A stretch of DNA of 64,000 nt from a virus. Under the pieces are notes generated by a model. The model ran no database searches. It was not told the DNA's origin and saw only the letters and a program-made list of their open reading frames with translations. The DNA lies in the IMG/VR virus record IMGVR_UViG_3300025671_011474, positions 1 to 64,000 of that record. One strand, given 5' to 3'. Shown here piece by piece: positions 39,535-46,505 of the stretch (position 1 is the first letter of the stretch; every line of letters begins with the position of its first letter). Position numbers and translations under genes: made by a program.

Positions 39535-40068
39535 TTGGAATACAGTAGAGGAAATTTTACATACGATGGAATTTTTAAGAAACCGACTAGGGATCTTTTC
39601 GATGACTGGATTTCCTCCTGGCTGGATCATAACGGAACACCTACTGTCGACTTGTACCTTTGTGGTGCATTTTGCTCTAATTACTTTCTAGGAACCGAGA
39701 TAAGTACCACCGACATAGATGTCGTGCTCTCAGGTAATATGTTCAGATACACCGAATTAAAGAAGCTTCTGGATTCCGGGGTTTCTATGGGAATGGATAG
39801 AGGTATCTTGGTTGACATTATATGGAGGGAAGACCCTAAATCATATGCTGCCAGAAATACGAAGATATTGAATTATAGAAAAGTCGAGTTCTTTGATCGA
39901 GATAACAGGACTGAATATATAGTAGAAGGAGACTGTAAGGAATTAATTCCTGGGCTTTACCTGTACTCTAATTTTGATACAAGTAAAGCTATAGCTAAAT
40001 CCGAGCAGAATAACTATAAAATAAACCATATAAAGATAAATTATGAGCATGTTAAACGCAAGGGCTAA
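39535..40068 (+). CDS. Nucleotidyltransferase-fold protein (minimal)
   Basis: A 177-aa protein with the polymerase-beta nucleotidyltransferase fold. The GAFCSNYFLG loop (44-53) corresponds to the G-[SG] helix start. TDIDVVL supplies the paired acidic residues D60 and D62, and ILVDIIW supplies the third, D94. Such proteins transfer NMPs to RNA, proteins or small molecules. There is no accessory domain, so the target cannot be read from the sequence. The only plausible start is TTG: a stop lies three codons upstream and the first in-frame ATG is after the catalytic motif. It overlaps the tail-tube-like gene by 26 bases. Confidence 0.65.
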   Translation: MEYSRGNFTYDGIFKKPTRDLFDDWISSWLDHNGTPTVDLYLCGAFCSNYFLGTEISTTDIDVVLSGNMFRYTELKKLLDSGVSMGMDRGILVDIIWREDPKSYAARNTKILNYRKVEFFDRDNRTEYIVEGDCKELIPGLYLYSNFDTSKAIAKSEQNNYKINHIKINYEHVKRKG

Positions 40069-40603
40069 TAGCTTTTATTTTGTTTTTCCTAGAGGATTTT
40101 TCCCAGATGTTGTCCAAGAGAAGTATCTTGATTATATCAAGAGGCAGCCTACCCCCTACGATACAATAACCTCGTTCATGAATAGTTCTATACAGTCGGT
40201 AGGATTTCCAGGATTACAGATGGACCTGGTGGAGCAGACGAGGAATCTTGGCAAAAGGATAAACTACCAGAGTGCAACACCTGTTCAGGATCTATTCAGC
40301 AGGGAATTTGATGTTTCTTTCCGTATATCCGAGGGTTTCATAAACTACTTCATTATGTTGGAAACTGTACTGGACAAGTTAAACTTTAAAAATCCACAAG
40401 TTTTCATTCAGAATCTCCCGCTAAGAATATTGGACAATGACGGGAATATAGTTACCACTGTTACCTTTAAGGAGGTGACATTGACTTCGATGAATAATCT
40501 AAATCTCAATTATACCCAGAATGCTCCCTCGGTTTATACATTCTCTGTAGGGTTTAAATGTAATTATTTGGACATATCTCTAGAAATTGGTAGGGAGAAG
40601 TAA
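40043..40603 (+). CDS. Tail tube-like protein (gp19/gp54-like fold)
   Basis: A 186-aa protein with the features of contractile-tail tube folds: an early SIQSVGFPGLQMDLVEQTRN segment (the '[IV]xxVxxPG' strand), an REFDVSFRISEGFINYFIML strand-helix, and a final beta-sheet (VTFKEVTLTSMNNL, then VYTFSVGFKCNYLDI). T4 gp19 is 163 aa and gp54 is larger. Either the tube itself or a tube-initiator or terminator is possible. The start could be the ATG at 40043 or the one two codons later. Confidence 0.6.
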   Translation: MSMLNARANSFYFVFPRGFFPDVVQEKYLDYIKRQPTPYDTITSFMNSSIQSVGFPGLQMDLVEQTRNLGKRINYQSATPVQDLFSREFDVSFRISEGFINYFIMLETVLDKLNFKNPQVFIQNLPLRILDNDGNIVTTVTFKEVTLTSMNNLNLNYTQNAPSVYTFSVGFKCNYLDISLEIGREK

Positions 40604-40615
40604 GATATATAAAAC
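40604..40615 (+). promoter_or_regulatory. GATATATA-type box upstream of the 82-aa gene
   Basis: GATATATAAAAC begins immediately after the tube-like gene's stop codon and ends 17 bases before the next ATG. It is a close match to the consensus of this recurring intergenic box. Confidence 0.45.
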
Positions 40616-40632
40616 AGAAAAAAGCAAAGAAA

Positions 40633-40881
40633 ATGAAAAAATTCTCTGAACTAACTCAGTTAAATGAAATGAAATATGGTCAGCCCATGTATGGGGAGGA
40701 TGACCTAAAACAGCATATGAAGGATCTATTAGTAGCTGCTTCAGGTAACGATCAAAGGGTATTGAACGACCTGGTGGATTGCTTAAGTGACGACCAGATG
40801 AAAAAATGCTACGACAAGCTTGTTAATGTTTATAACTACACGGGCAAGAAGGGCAACGTGGTAAAACCATCTCTAGATTAA
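40633..40881 (+). CDS. Small protein, unknown
   Basis: An 82-aa helical, acidic protein (DDLKQHMKDLLVAASGNDQR; DCLSDDQMKKCYDKLVNVY) of unknown family. The N-terminus KKFSELTQLNEM is loosely similar to the aromatic tags seen on several other proteins in this window. It has a clean A-rich leader and its own putative promoter box, and is followed after 2 bases by the next small gene. Together these two genes form a short unit closed by the terminator at 41272-41297. Confidence 0.65.
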   Translation: MKKFSELTQLNEMKYGQPMYGEDDLKQHMKDLLVAASGNDQRVLNDLVDCLSDDQMKKCYDKLVNVYNYTGKKGNVVKPSLD

Positions 40882-40883
40882 TT

Positions 40884-41249
40884 ATGGAATCCCTCTTAAC
40901 TTACGAATCTTTTAAAGATCGAGGAAATTCCTCTATACAGATCAACGAGAAACTGGAGGTCAAGAAAAACAGCAAGGGAAACATCGTTTTGAATGGTGAG
41001 GAGTATCAGCTGGAGGCTAATTTTAATCCCGGGAATTATCTAAATCCATTTGGTAAAAAATGGAACAGGGTTCAGATTGTTGAATTAAACCCGTCGGGGG
41101 AAAATCTGAAGGTAAAAATCACGGAGCCTACAGAGCTTGAAAGCTCCATAGATAAGGAAATAGTAGGCAAGATAGAACAAGCTGTTGGTAAAGGGGAGAA
41201 AGAAATTGAGATCCCAGGACTAGTCACTAAGAGATTAGTAAAGGTCTAA
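40884..41249 (+). CDS. Small protein with possible capsid-targeting-like N-terminus
   Basis: A 121-aa protein of unknown family. The start ESLLTYESFKDRG, with IQINE|K some residues later, resembles the aromatic N-terminal tag found on other proteins here. The rest is a small beta domain (VLNGEEYQLEANFNPGNYLN; WNRVQIVELNPSGENLKVKI) with a charged C-terminus. Last gene of its unit, directly before an intrinsic terminator. Confidence 0.65.
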   Translation: MESLLTYESFKDRGNSSIQINEKLEVKKNSKGNIVLNGEEYQLEANFNPGNYLNPFGKKWNRVQIVELNPSGENLKVKITEPTELESSIDKEIVGKIEQAVGKGEKEIEIPGLVTKRLVKV

Positions 41250-41271
41250 TCACCAAAAAACCTAATTATCT

Positions 41272-41297
41272 AAAACCCCGGAATCCCGGGGTTTTTT
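41272..41297 (+). terminator. Intrinsic terminator
   Basis: A perfect 10-bp stem (AAAACCCCGG / CCGGGGTTTT) with a 4-base loop, running into six T residues on the + strand. It separates the small-gene unit from the RuBisCO-like operon. Confidence 0.9.
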
Positions 41298-41302
41298 GTG
41301 GT

Positions 41303-41315
41303 GATATATAGAGTG
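41303..41315 (+). promoter_or_regulatory. GATATATA-type box heading the RuBisCO-like operon
   Basis: GATATATAGAGTG lies between the terminator and the TTG start of the first gene of the six-gene operon, about 20 bases before it. It is the only candidate promoter I see for the overlapping genes that follow. Confidence 0.45.
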
Positions 41316-41335
41316 AACTTTTAAATAAAACTATT

Positions 41336-42004
41336 TTGAGAACCCTTATAGGAATAGATTTCTCATTGAATTCCCCAGCATTTTGTTCGTTTAGAGATAA
41401 TCATTTTAGATGGGGATCACTTACAAGGAGTGACAGATCTGAGGAATCCTTGAAAAAGTCTAAAAATAAGCCATTTGCTTTCTTTTCGGATATTGATGAA
41501 TTTGATCTTGTGTTCATGGGCAAGGAGAAAATGCCTGATGAATACACTGAAAGAGAGAGGATAAAAATTGATTATTTTTCGGATCTGGTGGAAAAATTCT
41601 GGGACTCTGTTAAGAACCACATTGAGCCTGGAGATGATGTGTTTATAGCTATAGAGGGCTTAAGCTTTGCTTCTAATGGCAATGCACTTATAGACATATC
41701 AATGGCAACTGCCTTGCTCCGGAAAAAGATAGTAGATTTCGTAGGAAGCTCAAATTTTTTCGTTTTCTCCCCAACCTCTGTTAAAAAATTTGCGATTAAG
41801 GGGAATGCCAAAAAGGATCAATTGTATGAGGCACTGATTAATACCGAAATCGTTGAAACCAACCTGAGCTATTTCACTAATATACTAAATGATAATAAGG
41901 GTGAATGGATAACCCCCAGTGGGAACGTGAATAAGCCATTGGATGATATTATTGATGCCACCTGGATATGTCTGTTTTTAGATGAGAGACTCAAAGAAGA
42001 TTAA
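41336..42004 (+). CDS. RuvC-like Holliday-junction resolvase
   Basis: A 222-aa RNase H-fold nuclease. Acidic residues occur in the RuvC pattern: GIDFSLNSP (D8), IAIEGLS (E107), and DDIIDATW with D204 and D207 (D-x-x-D). The ATALLRKKI helix and the SPTSVKKFAIKGNAKKDQL segment (about 145-163) match the 'P..vKk...G.g.A.K' stretch that contacts DNA in RuvC-type enzymes. It would cut branched recombination or packaging intermediates, a role T4 fills with gp49. The start is TTG. The last 23 bases overlap the nucleotidyltransferase gene, so it is co-transcribed with a sugar-type cassette, perhaps only as a passenger. Confidence 0.8.
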   Translation: MRTLIGIDFSLNSPAFCSFRDNHFRWGSLTRSDRSEESLKKSKNKPFAFFSDIDEFDLVFMGKEKMPDEYTERERIKIDYFSDLVEKFWDSVKNHIEPGDDVFIAIEGLSFASNGNALIDISMATALLRKKIVDFVGSSNFFVFSPTSVKKFAIKGNAKKDQLYEALINTEIVETNLSYFTNILNDNKGEWITPSGNVNKPLDDIIDATWICLFLDERLKED

Positions 42005-42728
42005 CATATTGATACCTCTGGGGGGAATGGGAAGAAGGTTTTCTGATGCTGGATACAGTGAGATAAAACCCTACATCAAAGTTATAGATGATTCCATGAT
42101 AAGGACAGTAATCGATAACCTCAGAGACGGGTCTTCACACTTCATATTTGTCATCAATGAGGAGCATATTTCTATCGATGAATTCAGGGAACATATAGGT
42201 GATACTGGAATCTCTTTTGATGTCGTTTCTACTCCAGCATTAACTGAGGGCCCAGCTTGTACCGCACTCCTTGCGAAAGACCTTATTAACACTAAAAATC
42301 CACTTATTATAGCGAATTGTGACCAGGTAATACTGGATTTTAATCTGGGTATTTTAGCCAAGTTCGCTTCTAATACCAATTGTGATGGATTTATAGGATG
42401 CTTCCTTTCCTCGTCTAAAAAAAATAGCTATGTCAAGCTTGACCCTAATGGAGAAGTTTGTGATGTCAAGGAAAAGATAGTTATTTCGAATATAGCCACT
42501 AACGGGCTACATTACTGGGAGAGGGGTTCAGATTTTGTTGAATCTGCCCTTGAGATGATCGACAATAATGATCGATATAACAATGAGTTTTATGTTGCCC
42601 CAACATACAACTATCTTATAAAAAGGGGTAAGAAAATATTGCCATATTTTTTTAACCTTCATTTCCCGATAGGGACGCCGGAGGATTTGGAGATATACAA
42701 AAATAAAGTAAGATATGGAAGTATCTAG
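41982..42728 (+). CDS. Sugar-phosphate nucleotidyltransferase
   Basis: A 248-aa GT-A-like nucleotidyltransferase that joins a sugar- (or polyol-) phosphate to an NTP. Motifs: GGMGRRF at 14-20 with KP at 29-30 (the G-x-G-x-R...KP signature), TEGPAC at 88-93, and ANCDQV with catalytic Asp114. The C-terminal EFYVAPTYN and FPIGTPEDLEIY are family hallmarks ('...P.YN.li', 'i.tpeD...'). No hexapeptide C-terminal domain, so a short form. It overlaps the genes before (23 bases) and after (14 bases), implying coupled translation with the cupin and RuBisCO-like protein. Substrate is unknown. Confidence 0.85.
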   Translation: MRDSKKINILIPLGGMGRRFSDAGYSEIKPYIKVIDDSMIRTVIDNLRDGSSHFIFVINEEHISIDEFREHIGDTGISFDVVSTPALTEGPACTALLAKDLINTKNPLIIANCDQVILDFNLGILAKFASNTNCDGFIGCFLSSSKKNSYVKLDPNGEVCDVKEKIVISNIATNGLHYWERGSDFVESALEMIDNNDRYNNEFYVAPTYNYLIKRGKKILPYFFNLHFPIGTPEDLEIYKNKVRYGSI

Positions 42729-43035
42729 AATAGAAGAATATAAGGGAGGTTGGTTTGTTGGTGATTTCTTACCTTCATCTTATGAAACCGATAAATTTGA
42801 GGTCTGCTTTAAGGAACATAAAAAGGGAGAGGAATGGACAGCACATTACCATAAGGAAGCGGACGAAATAAATTACTTACATAAGGGTAGAATGATTATA
42901 CAGGATAGAGTCCTCGAATCTGGTGACGTTTTTGTCATACGGAGATATGAGATAGCTAATCCAGTTTTCCTCGAGGATTGCGAGGTTTTTATAGTTAAGA
43001 CACCCTCTAAACCGGGAGATAAATATGAAATCTGA
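42715..43035 (+). CDS. Small cupin
   Basis: A 106-aa single-domain cupin. Motif 1 is visible as H44-x-H46...E51...G58 (HYHKEADEINYLHKG), giving the usual His/His/Glu metal ligands. Motif 2 is partial (SGDVFVIRRYEIANP), the usual His being replaced by Tyr78. Small cupins of this kind act as sugar-phosphate isomerases or epimerases, or as substrate-binding partners. It lies between the nucleotidyltransferase and the RuBisCO-like gene and overlaps both (14 and 11 bases), so it probably works in the same pathway. Confidence 0.8.
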   Translation: MEVSRIEEYKGGWFVGDFLPSSYETDKFEVCFKEHKKGEEWTAHYHKEADEINYLHKGRMIIQDRVLESGDVFVIRRYEIANPVFLEDCEVFIVKTPSKPGDKYEI

Positions 43036-44218
43036 TTTATTTAAATTAAAGGAACAAATAGATAGCGAGAATTATTTCTTTGCTAAATACTATGTTGAAT
43101 GTTCCAAAAATCTGGCATCTGCTGCTTGGAATATAGCGATAGGACAGAGTGTAGGTAACCCGTCTTCCAGGAGCGTATGGGAAACTGAGGAGCTGTTTCG
43201 GGATCACTCCTGTATCATAGTAGGAGATATGGAAAGCATGCTGGATAGCACCTCTGGGGAGGTTATAATTGCATTCCCTGTTGTAAATATAGATTTTAGA
43301 ACAGATGGTGTATCTCACCTCTTGGTAAATGTGATGGGTGGACAGATGGATATTGAAGAGATCAAATCTTGCAAATTATTGGATATTGAATTCCCTGATT
43401 GTGTTTCGGAATGTTTTCTAGGGCCCAAGTACGGAATAAATGGTATCCGCGAATACACTGGGGTATATGATAAACCTTTACTCGGCGGTATATTAAAACC
43501 TAAGACCGGAGTTTCCCCTAGGATAATGCTTGAGATGGTAAAAGAGATGGTTGAAGGTGGTGTGAATTTTATCAAAGAGGATGAAATACTATCAAGCCCC
43601 TCTTTTTGCAGGATAGAGGATAGGGTTCCTCTTATAATGGATTACCTGAAAGATAAAAGGGTTGTCTATTGTGTTTCCATACATTCGGATCCAGCTTATA
43701 TACTGGAAAGGGTAAAGCAGGTTCATGAATTAGGTGGCAATGGGGTGCATGTCAATTTTTGGTGTGGTCTCGGGTCTTATAAAAATATCAGGGAATTGGA
43801 TCTTCCCATATTCATGCACTTCCAAAAGAGCGGGGATCGGGTTATAACGAACCCGGATCACAATTTTAGTATATCCTGGCCCTTCATGTGTAAACTGGCA
43901 GGAATGATGGGTGTTGATTTTATACACTCTGGTATGATTGGCGGATATTATCCTGCTGATGAGGAAGAAGTTTTAAAAGCGATGGAGGAGTCAAGAAAAC
44001 AAGGAACCCTTCCTGCTCTAAGCTGCGGATTTCATCCTGGTCTAGTTAACAATATAAACGAGCAGGTTGGCGTAGATTATCTAGCTAATGTAGGTGGGGC
44101 TATGCACGGTCACCCTAGTGGGACTAAAAGTGGAGCCATAGCAATGAGGCAGGCAATAGATGGAATTGTTGGTAAAGAATTCAGGGAAGCTGTTGGTAAG
44201 TTTGGAAATCCTAAATAA
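43025..44218 (+). CDS. RuBisCO-like protein (form IV-type)
   Basis: A 397-aa homologue of the RuBisCO large subunit: N-terminal domain to about residue 140, then the TIM barrel. Clear equivalents are N102 (RuBisCO N123), LKPKTG with K158/K160 (K175/K177), IKEDE with K184, D186 and E187 (carbamate Lys201 and metal ligands Asp203/Glu204), H265 (His294), IHSG with H301 (His327), S333 (Ser379) and a GG at 357-358 (phosphate loop). The loop-6 catalytic Lys334 is replaced by Tyr308, and the N-terminal Glu60 region reads AIGQSVGN. The metal centre is therefore intact but CO2 fixation is not expected. Form IV proteins are enolases, isomerases or decarboxylases acting on phosphorylated keto-compounds. 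The substrate here is unknown. Flanking sugar-type genes suggest a sugar or polyol phosphate. Confidence 0.92.
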   Translation: MKSDLFKLKEQIDSENYFFAKYYVECSKNLASAAWNIAIGQSVGNPSSRSVWETEELFRDHSCIIVGDMESMLDSTSGEVIIAFPVVNIDFRTDGVSHLLVNVMGGQMDIEEIKSCKLLDIEFPDCVSECFLGPKYGINGIREYTGVYDKPLLGGILKPKTGVSPRIMLEMVKEMVEGGVNFIKEDEILSSPSFCRIEDRVPLIMDYLKDKRVVYCVSIHSDPAYILERVKQVHELGGNGVHVNFWCGLGSYKNIRELDLPIFMHFQKSGDRVITNPDHNFSISWPFMCKLAGMMGVDFIHSGMIGGYYPADEEEVLKAMEESRKQGTLPALSCGFHPGLVNNINEQVGVDYLANVGGAMHGHPSGTKSGAIAMRQAIDGIVGKEFREAVGKFGNPK

Positions 44219-44221
44219 TTG

Positions 44222-44665
44222 ATGATACTTATATCTCACCGGGGTAATGTAAACGGGTCATCTCCTGAGAGGGAAAACTCGACTGATTATATTTTGAAAG
44301 CAATGGAAAAATATGACGTTGAGATAGATTTATGGTTTGTTGATGGGCTTTTTAAACTTGGCCATGATAGACCGCAGTATGACACACAGTACTCCTTCTT
44401 GGTTGAACACTCCGAAAAGCTTTGGATACACTGCAAGAATATCCCTTCCTTCAGGGAACTTTCCGTTATGGATCCTAAGGGGAACGTGCTGAACTATTTT
44501 ATGCATGATTCTGATGATGTTGTCTTTACTAGCAAAGGATATAGATGGGCTCTTGTTGGTAACCAACCTATAGAAGGAAGCATAGCTGTTATGCCCGAGA
44601 TCCACGGGGAGGATATCTCCCTGTGTATGGGTGTCTGTAGTGACTATATAGAAAGGTATCAATGA
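44222..44665 (+). CDS. Glycerophosphodiesterase-like (GDPD-fold) protein
   Basis: A 147-aa protein. ISHRGNVNG at 4-12 with E17/E19, DVEIDLW with E34 and D36, and LGHD with H48 reproduce the GDPD/PI-PLC catalytic series (HRG...E.N, E-x-D, H-D). A further WIHCKN (69-74) suits the phosphate-binding Lys strand. It is shorter than ordinary GDPDs (about 240 aa), yet ends cleanly in a short SIAVMPE segment, so it looks like a compact subfamily rather than a truncation. It may hydrolyse or transfer a phosphodiester. I use the ATG 3 bases after a TTG alternative; it overlaps the next gene by ATGA. Confidence 0.7.
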   Translation: MILISHRGNVNGSSPERENSTDYILKAMEKYDVEIDLWFVDGLFKLGHDRPQYDTQYSFLVEHSEKLWIHCKNIPSFRELSVMDPKGNVLNYFMHDSDDVVFTSKGYRWALVGNQPIEGSIAVMPEIHGEDISLCMGVCSDYIERYQ

Positions 44666-45447
44666 GGGTTGCTTTACTTCTTTCTGGTCAATTTAGAGAG
44701 GGCCTTGAATGTTATCCATATATAAAGAGCAGAATACTCGATGTGTATTCACCCGATGTTTTTATCTCGTGCTGGAATCCTTCGGATCATATAAATTCTA
44801 CAGTACAAGCAGATACGTCTAATCTTAGTGATAGTCTCTCGGTTGGTGATATTATCTCCATGTATAAGCCCAAACTGATGCTATCCGAGGATTTTGATTC
44901 TGATTCCATAACAAGAATCCTCGAAAGATCAAACTTATATGATGAGTATTCTCCGATGAATGGTGAAATGAACCCGCAGTCGGTATTCTGTATGTGGTAT
45001 AAAATAGACTCCTCATATTCCCTCATGGAAAAATACGAGAGCTCCGTGGGAAAGAAATATGACTATGTTATAAAAGGTAGATTCGATATAAAGATCCATA
45101 ACGATCTTTTTTTCGACCCTGACAAGTCAGTAATAAATATTCCGCATGGGTTTGATTGGAGGGGTGGAATTAACGATGTAATAGCATATGGGGGTAGAAA
45201 TCCTATGTCTCACTACTGTGGATTGTATAGAAGCATAGAAAACTATCTTTCTAGAGATTCTGTTTTTTTCCACCCTGAAACCCTATTAAGAAACCATTTG
45301 CTTATATCCGGATATAAAATAATAAGGAGTGATCTACAAGTTTCTCTCCGAGGGAATATGCTATCTCACAAGGAGGTAAATAGGAGTAACAATATGAAAA
45401 AAAGTTCGGGATATATACAATCTAGGGGAAACTTTTGGGACACTTAG
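44662..45447 (+). CDS. Glycosyltransferase-like protein
   Basis: A 261-aa protein beginning MRVALLLSGQFREG, a start typical of a family of putative surface-glycan glycosyltransferases ('ALxLSGQ.R'). The mid-protein YDYVIKGRFDIKI matches their 'YD.vIr.RfD' acidic motif, the probable metal/nucleotide-sugar site. A later HPETLLRNHLL helix is also family-like. It ends the six-gene operon. The simplest reading is that it transfers the moiety activated by the nucleotidyltransferase to a glycan, but this is inferred from context. The start overlaps the previous stop as ATGA. Confidence 0.65.
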   Translation: MRVALLLSGQFREGLECYPYIKSRILDVYSPDVFISCWNPSDHINSTVQADTSNLSDSLSVGDIISMYKPKLMLSEDFDSDSITRILERSNLYDEYSPMNGEMNPQSVFCMWYKIDSSYSLMEKYESSVGKKYDYVIKGRFDIKIHNDLFFDPDKSVINIPHGFDWRGGINDVIAYGGRNPMSHYCGLYRSIENYLSRDSVFFHPETLLRNHLLISGYKIIRSDLQVSLRGNMLSHKEVNRSNNMKKSSGYIQSRGNFWDT

Positions 45448-45488
45448 AGATTAAATAAAGGATTTTAAAAAACAAAATTAAAGGAACA

Positions 45489-46436
45489 ATGAGTAATTTA
45501 GACATCTTCAACTTAGACGTTGAAAACTTCGTAACGAAGACCAAGAAAGAGGATTCGAGGGATTTAGAGTTTTACAAGCCATACCCGGAAAATGGAAAAG
45601 ACGGGGTTTATAAATCTTTGATTAGATTTTTGCCAAACCACGTAGATCCGTCTAAATCCAAAATTCAAAAGTACTACGTGTATTTAAACGATCCTGCAAC
45701 TGGAGAAGGGTTTCCAGTAGATTGCCCTTCTACCGTAGGTAAAAAATCAGTGCTTAAGGACATTTTTTGGAAGCTTAAGAATTCCAATTCCGCTGCCGAT
45801 CAGGATCTGGCAAGGAATTTCTCAAGAAAGGAAGACTACTATTCGCTGATTCAGATTGTTCAGGATAAGAATAATCCGGAACTAGAGGGAAAGATCATGA
45901 CTTTCAAATTTGGAAGGAAGATCAATGATATGCTTGAGTCTCAGCTTAAGCCCGAGTATGGAGATCCATGTAACCCGTACGATCTCTTTGAAGGTAAGCT
46001 ATTCTCAATTCATTCTAGAAAGGTGGGGGAATGGAATAACTATGATCTATGTCAGTTTGTAGGAAACAATGCTCCGATAGAAATTGATGGCAAGAAGATG
46101 GATAAGAATAAGGAGGATATGAATACCATTCTGGAATATCTGAAGACAGGTCCGGATAATCTTGCTAATTTTGAATACAAAGATTGGGACGATAATACTA
46201 CCGAGAGGGTGATGAACATTATCAAGAATACCGTCCCCGACGGTAGAATGGTTAATGAAGTGATGTCTGGAGCTAACGTTACGACCTCTTCATCGACCCC
46301 GACTACCAAAACATCGGATGATATCTACAATGAGGTATCTTCCACTAAGGTAGGATCAGTCAAAGAAGAGCCTTTGAAGCAGCCTTCAAGCCCCGAAACT
46401 GCTTCCTCTCTGGACGATCTTTACTCTGACCTATAA
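45489..46436 (+). CDS. 32: Single-stranded DNA-binding protein (gp32-like)
   Basis: A 315-aa gp32 homologue (T4: 301 aa) that coats ssDNA during replication, recombination and repair. Recognisable are the N-terminal region, YKSLIRFLP (matching T4 AIIRFLP), the core EDYYSLIQIVQDKNNPELEGK and FKFGRKI (matching [24 protein letters not shown]), and an acidic tail ending in SLDDLYSDL, the protein-interaction tail. The T4 zinc-binding His/Cys cluster is missing: only one cysteine remains (FPVDCPST). A tailored zinc-free fold is likely. It precedes the primase gene, separated by a strong terminator, so it probably has its own abundant transcript. Confidence 0.92.
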   Translation: MSNLDIFNLDVENFVTKTKKEDSRDLEFYKPYPENGKDGVYKSLIRFLPNHVDPSKSKIQKYYVYLNDPATGEGFPVDCPSTVGKKSVLKDIFWKLKNSNSAADQDLARNFSRKEDYYSLIQIVQDKNNPELEGKIMTFKFGRKINDMLESQLKPEYGDPCNPYDLFEGKLFSIHSRKVGEWNNYDLCQFVGNNAPIEIDGKKMDKNKEDMNTILEYLKTGPDNLANFEYKDWDDNTTERVMNIIKNTVPDGRMVNEVMSGANVTTSSSTPTTKTSDDIYNEVSSTKVGSVKEEPLKQPSSPETASSLDDLYSDL

Positions 46437-46449
46437 GGTTATAACACTT

Positions 46450-46488
46450 AAAGAGGAACAGCCACAAAGGAGCTGTTCCTCTTTTTTT
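46450..46488 (+). terminator. Intrinsic terminator after gp32-like gene
   Basis: A 13-bp stem (AAAGAGGAACAGC / GCTGTTCCTCTTT) with a 9-base loop followed by a T-rich tract, on the + strand. It sits directly after the ssDNA-binding protein gene, as expected for a highly expressed single gene. Confidence 0.9.
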
Positions 46489-46505
46489 CAAAGAGATTTT
46501 TTTAA

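Noticed and set aside
43025-44218. Functional CO2-fixing RuBisCO
   Set aside because: The loop-6 lysine and the N-terminal glutamate region are replaced, and there is no small subunit or phosphoribulokinase nearby. A non-carboxylating homologue is the better reading.
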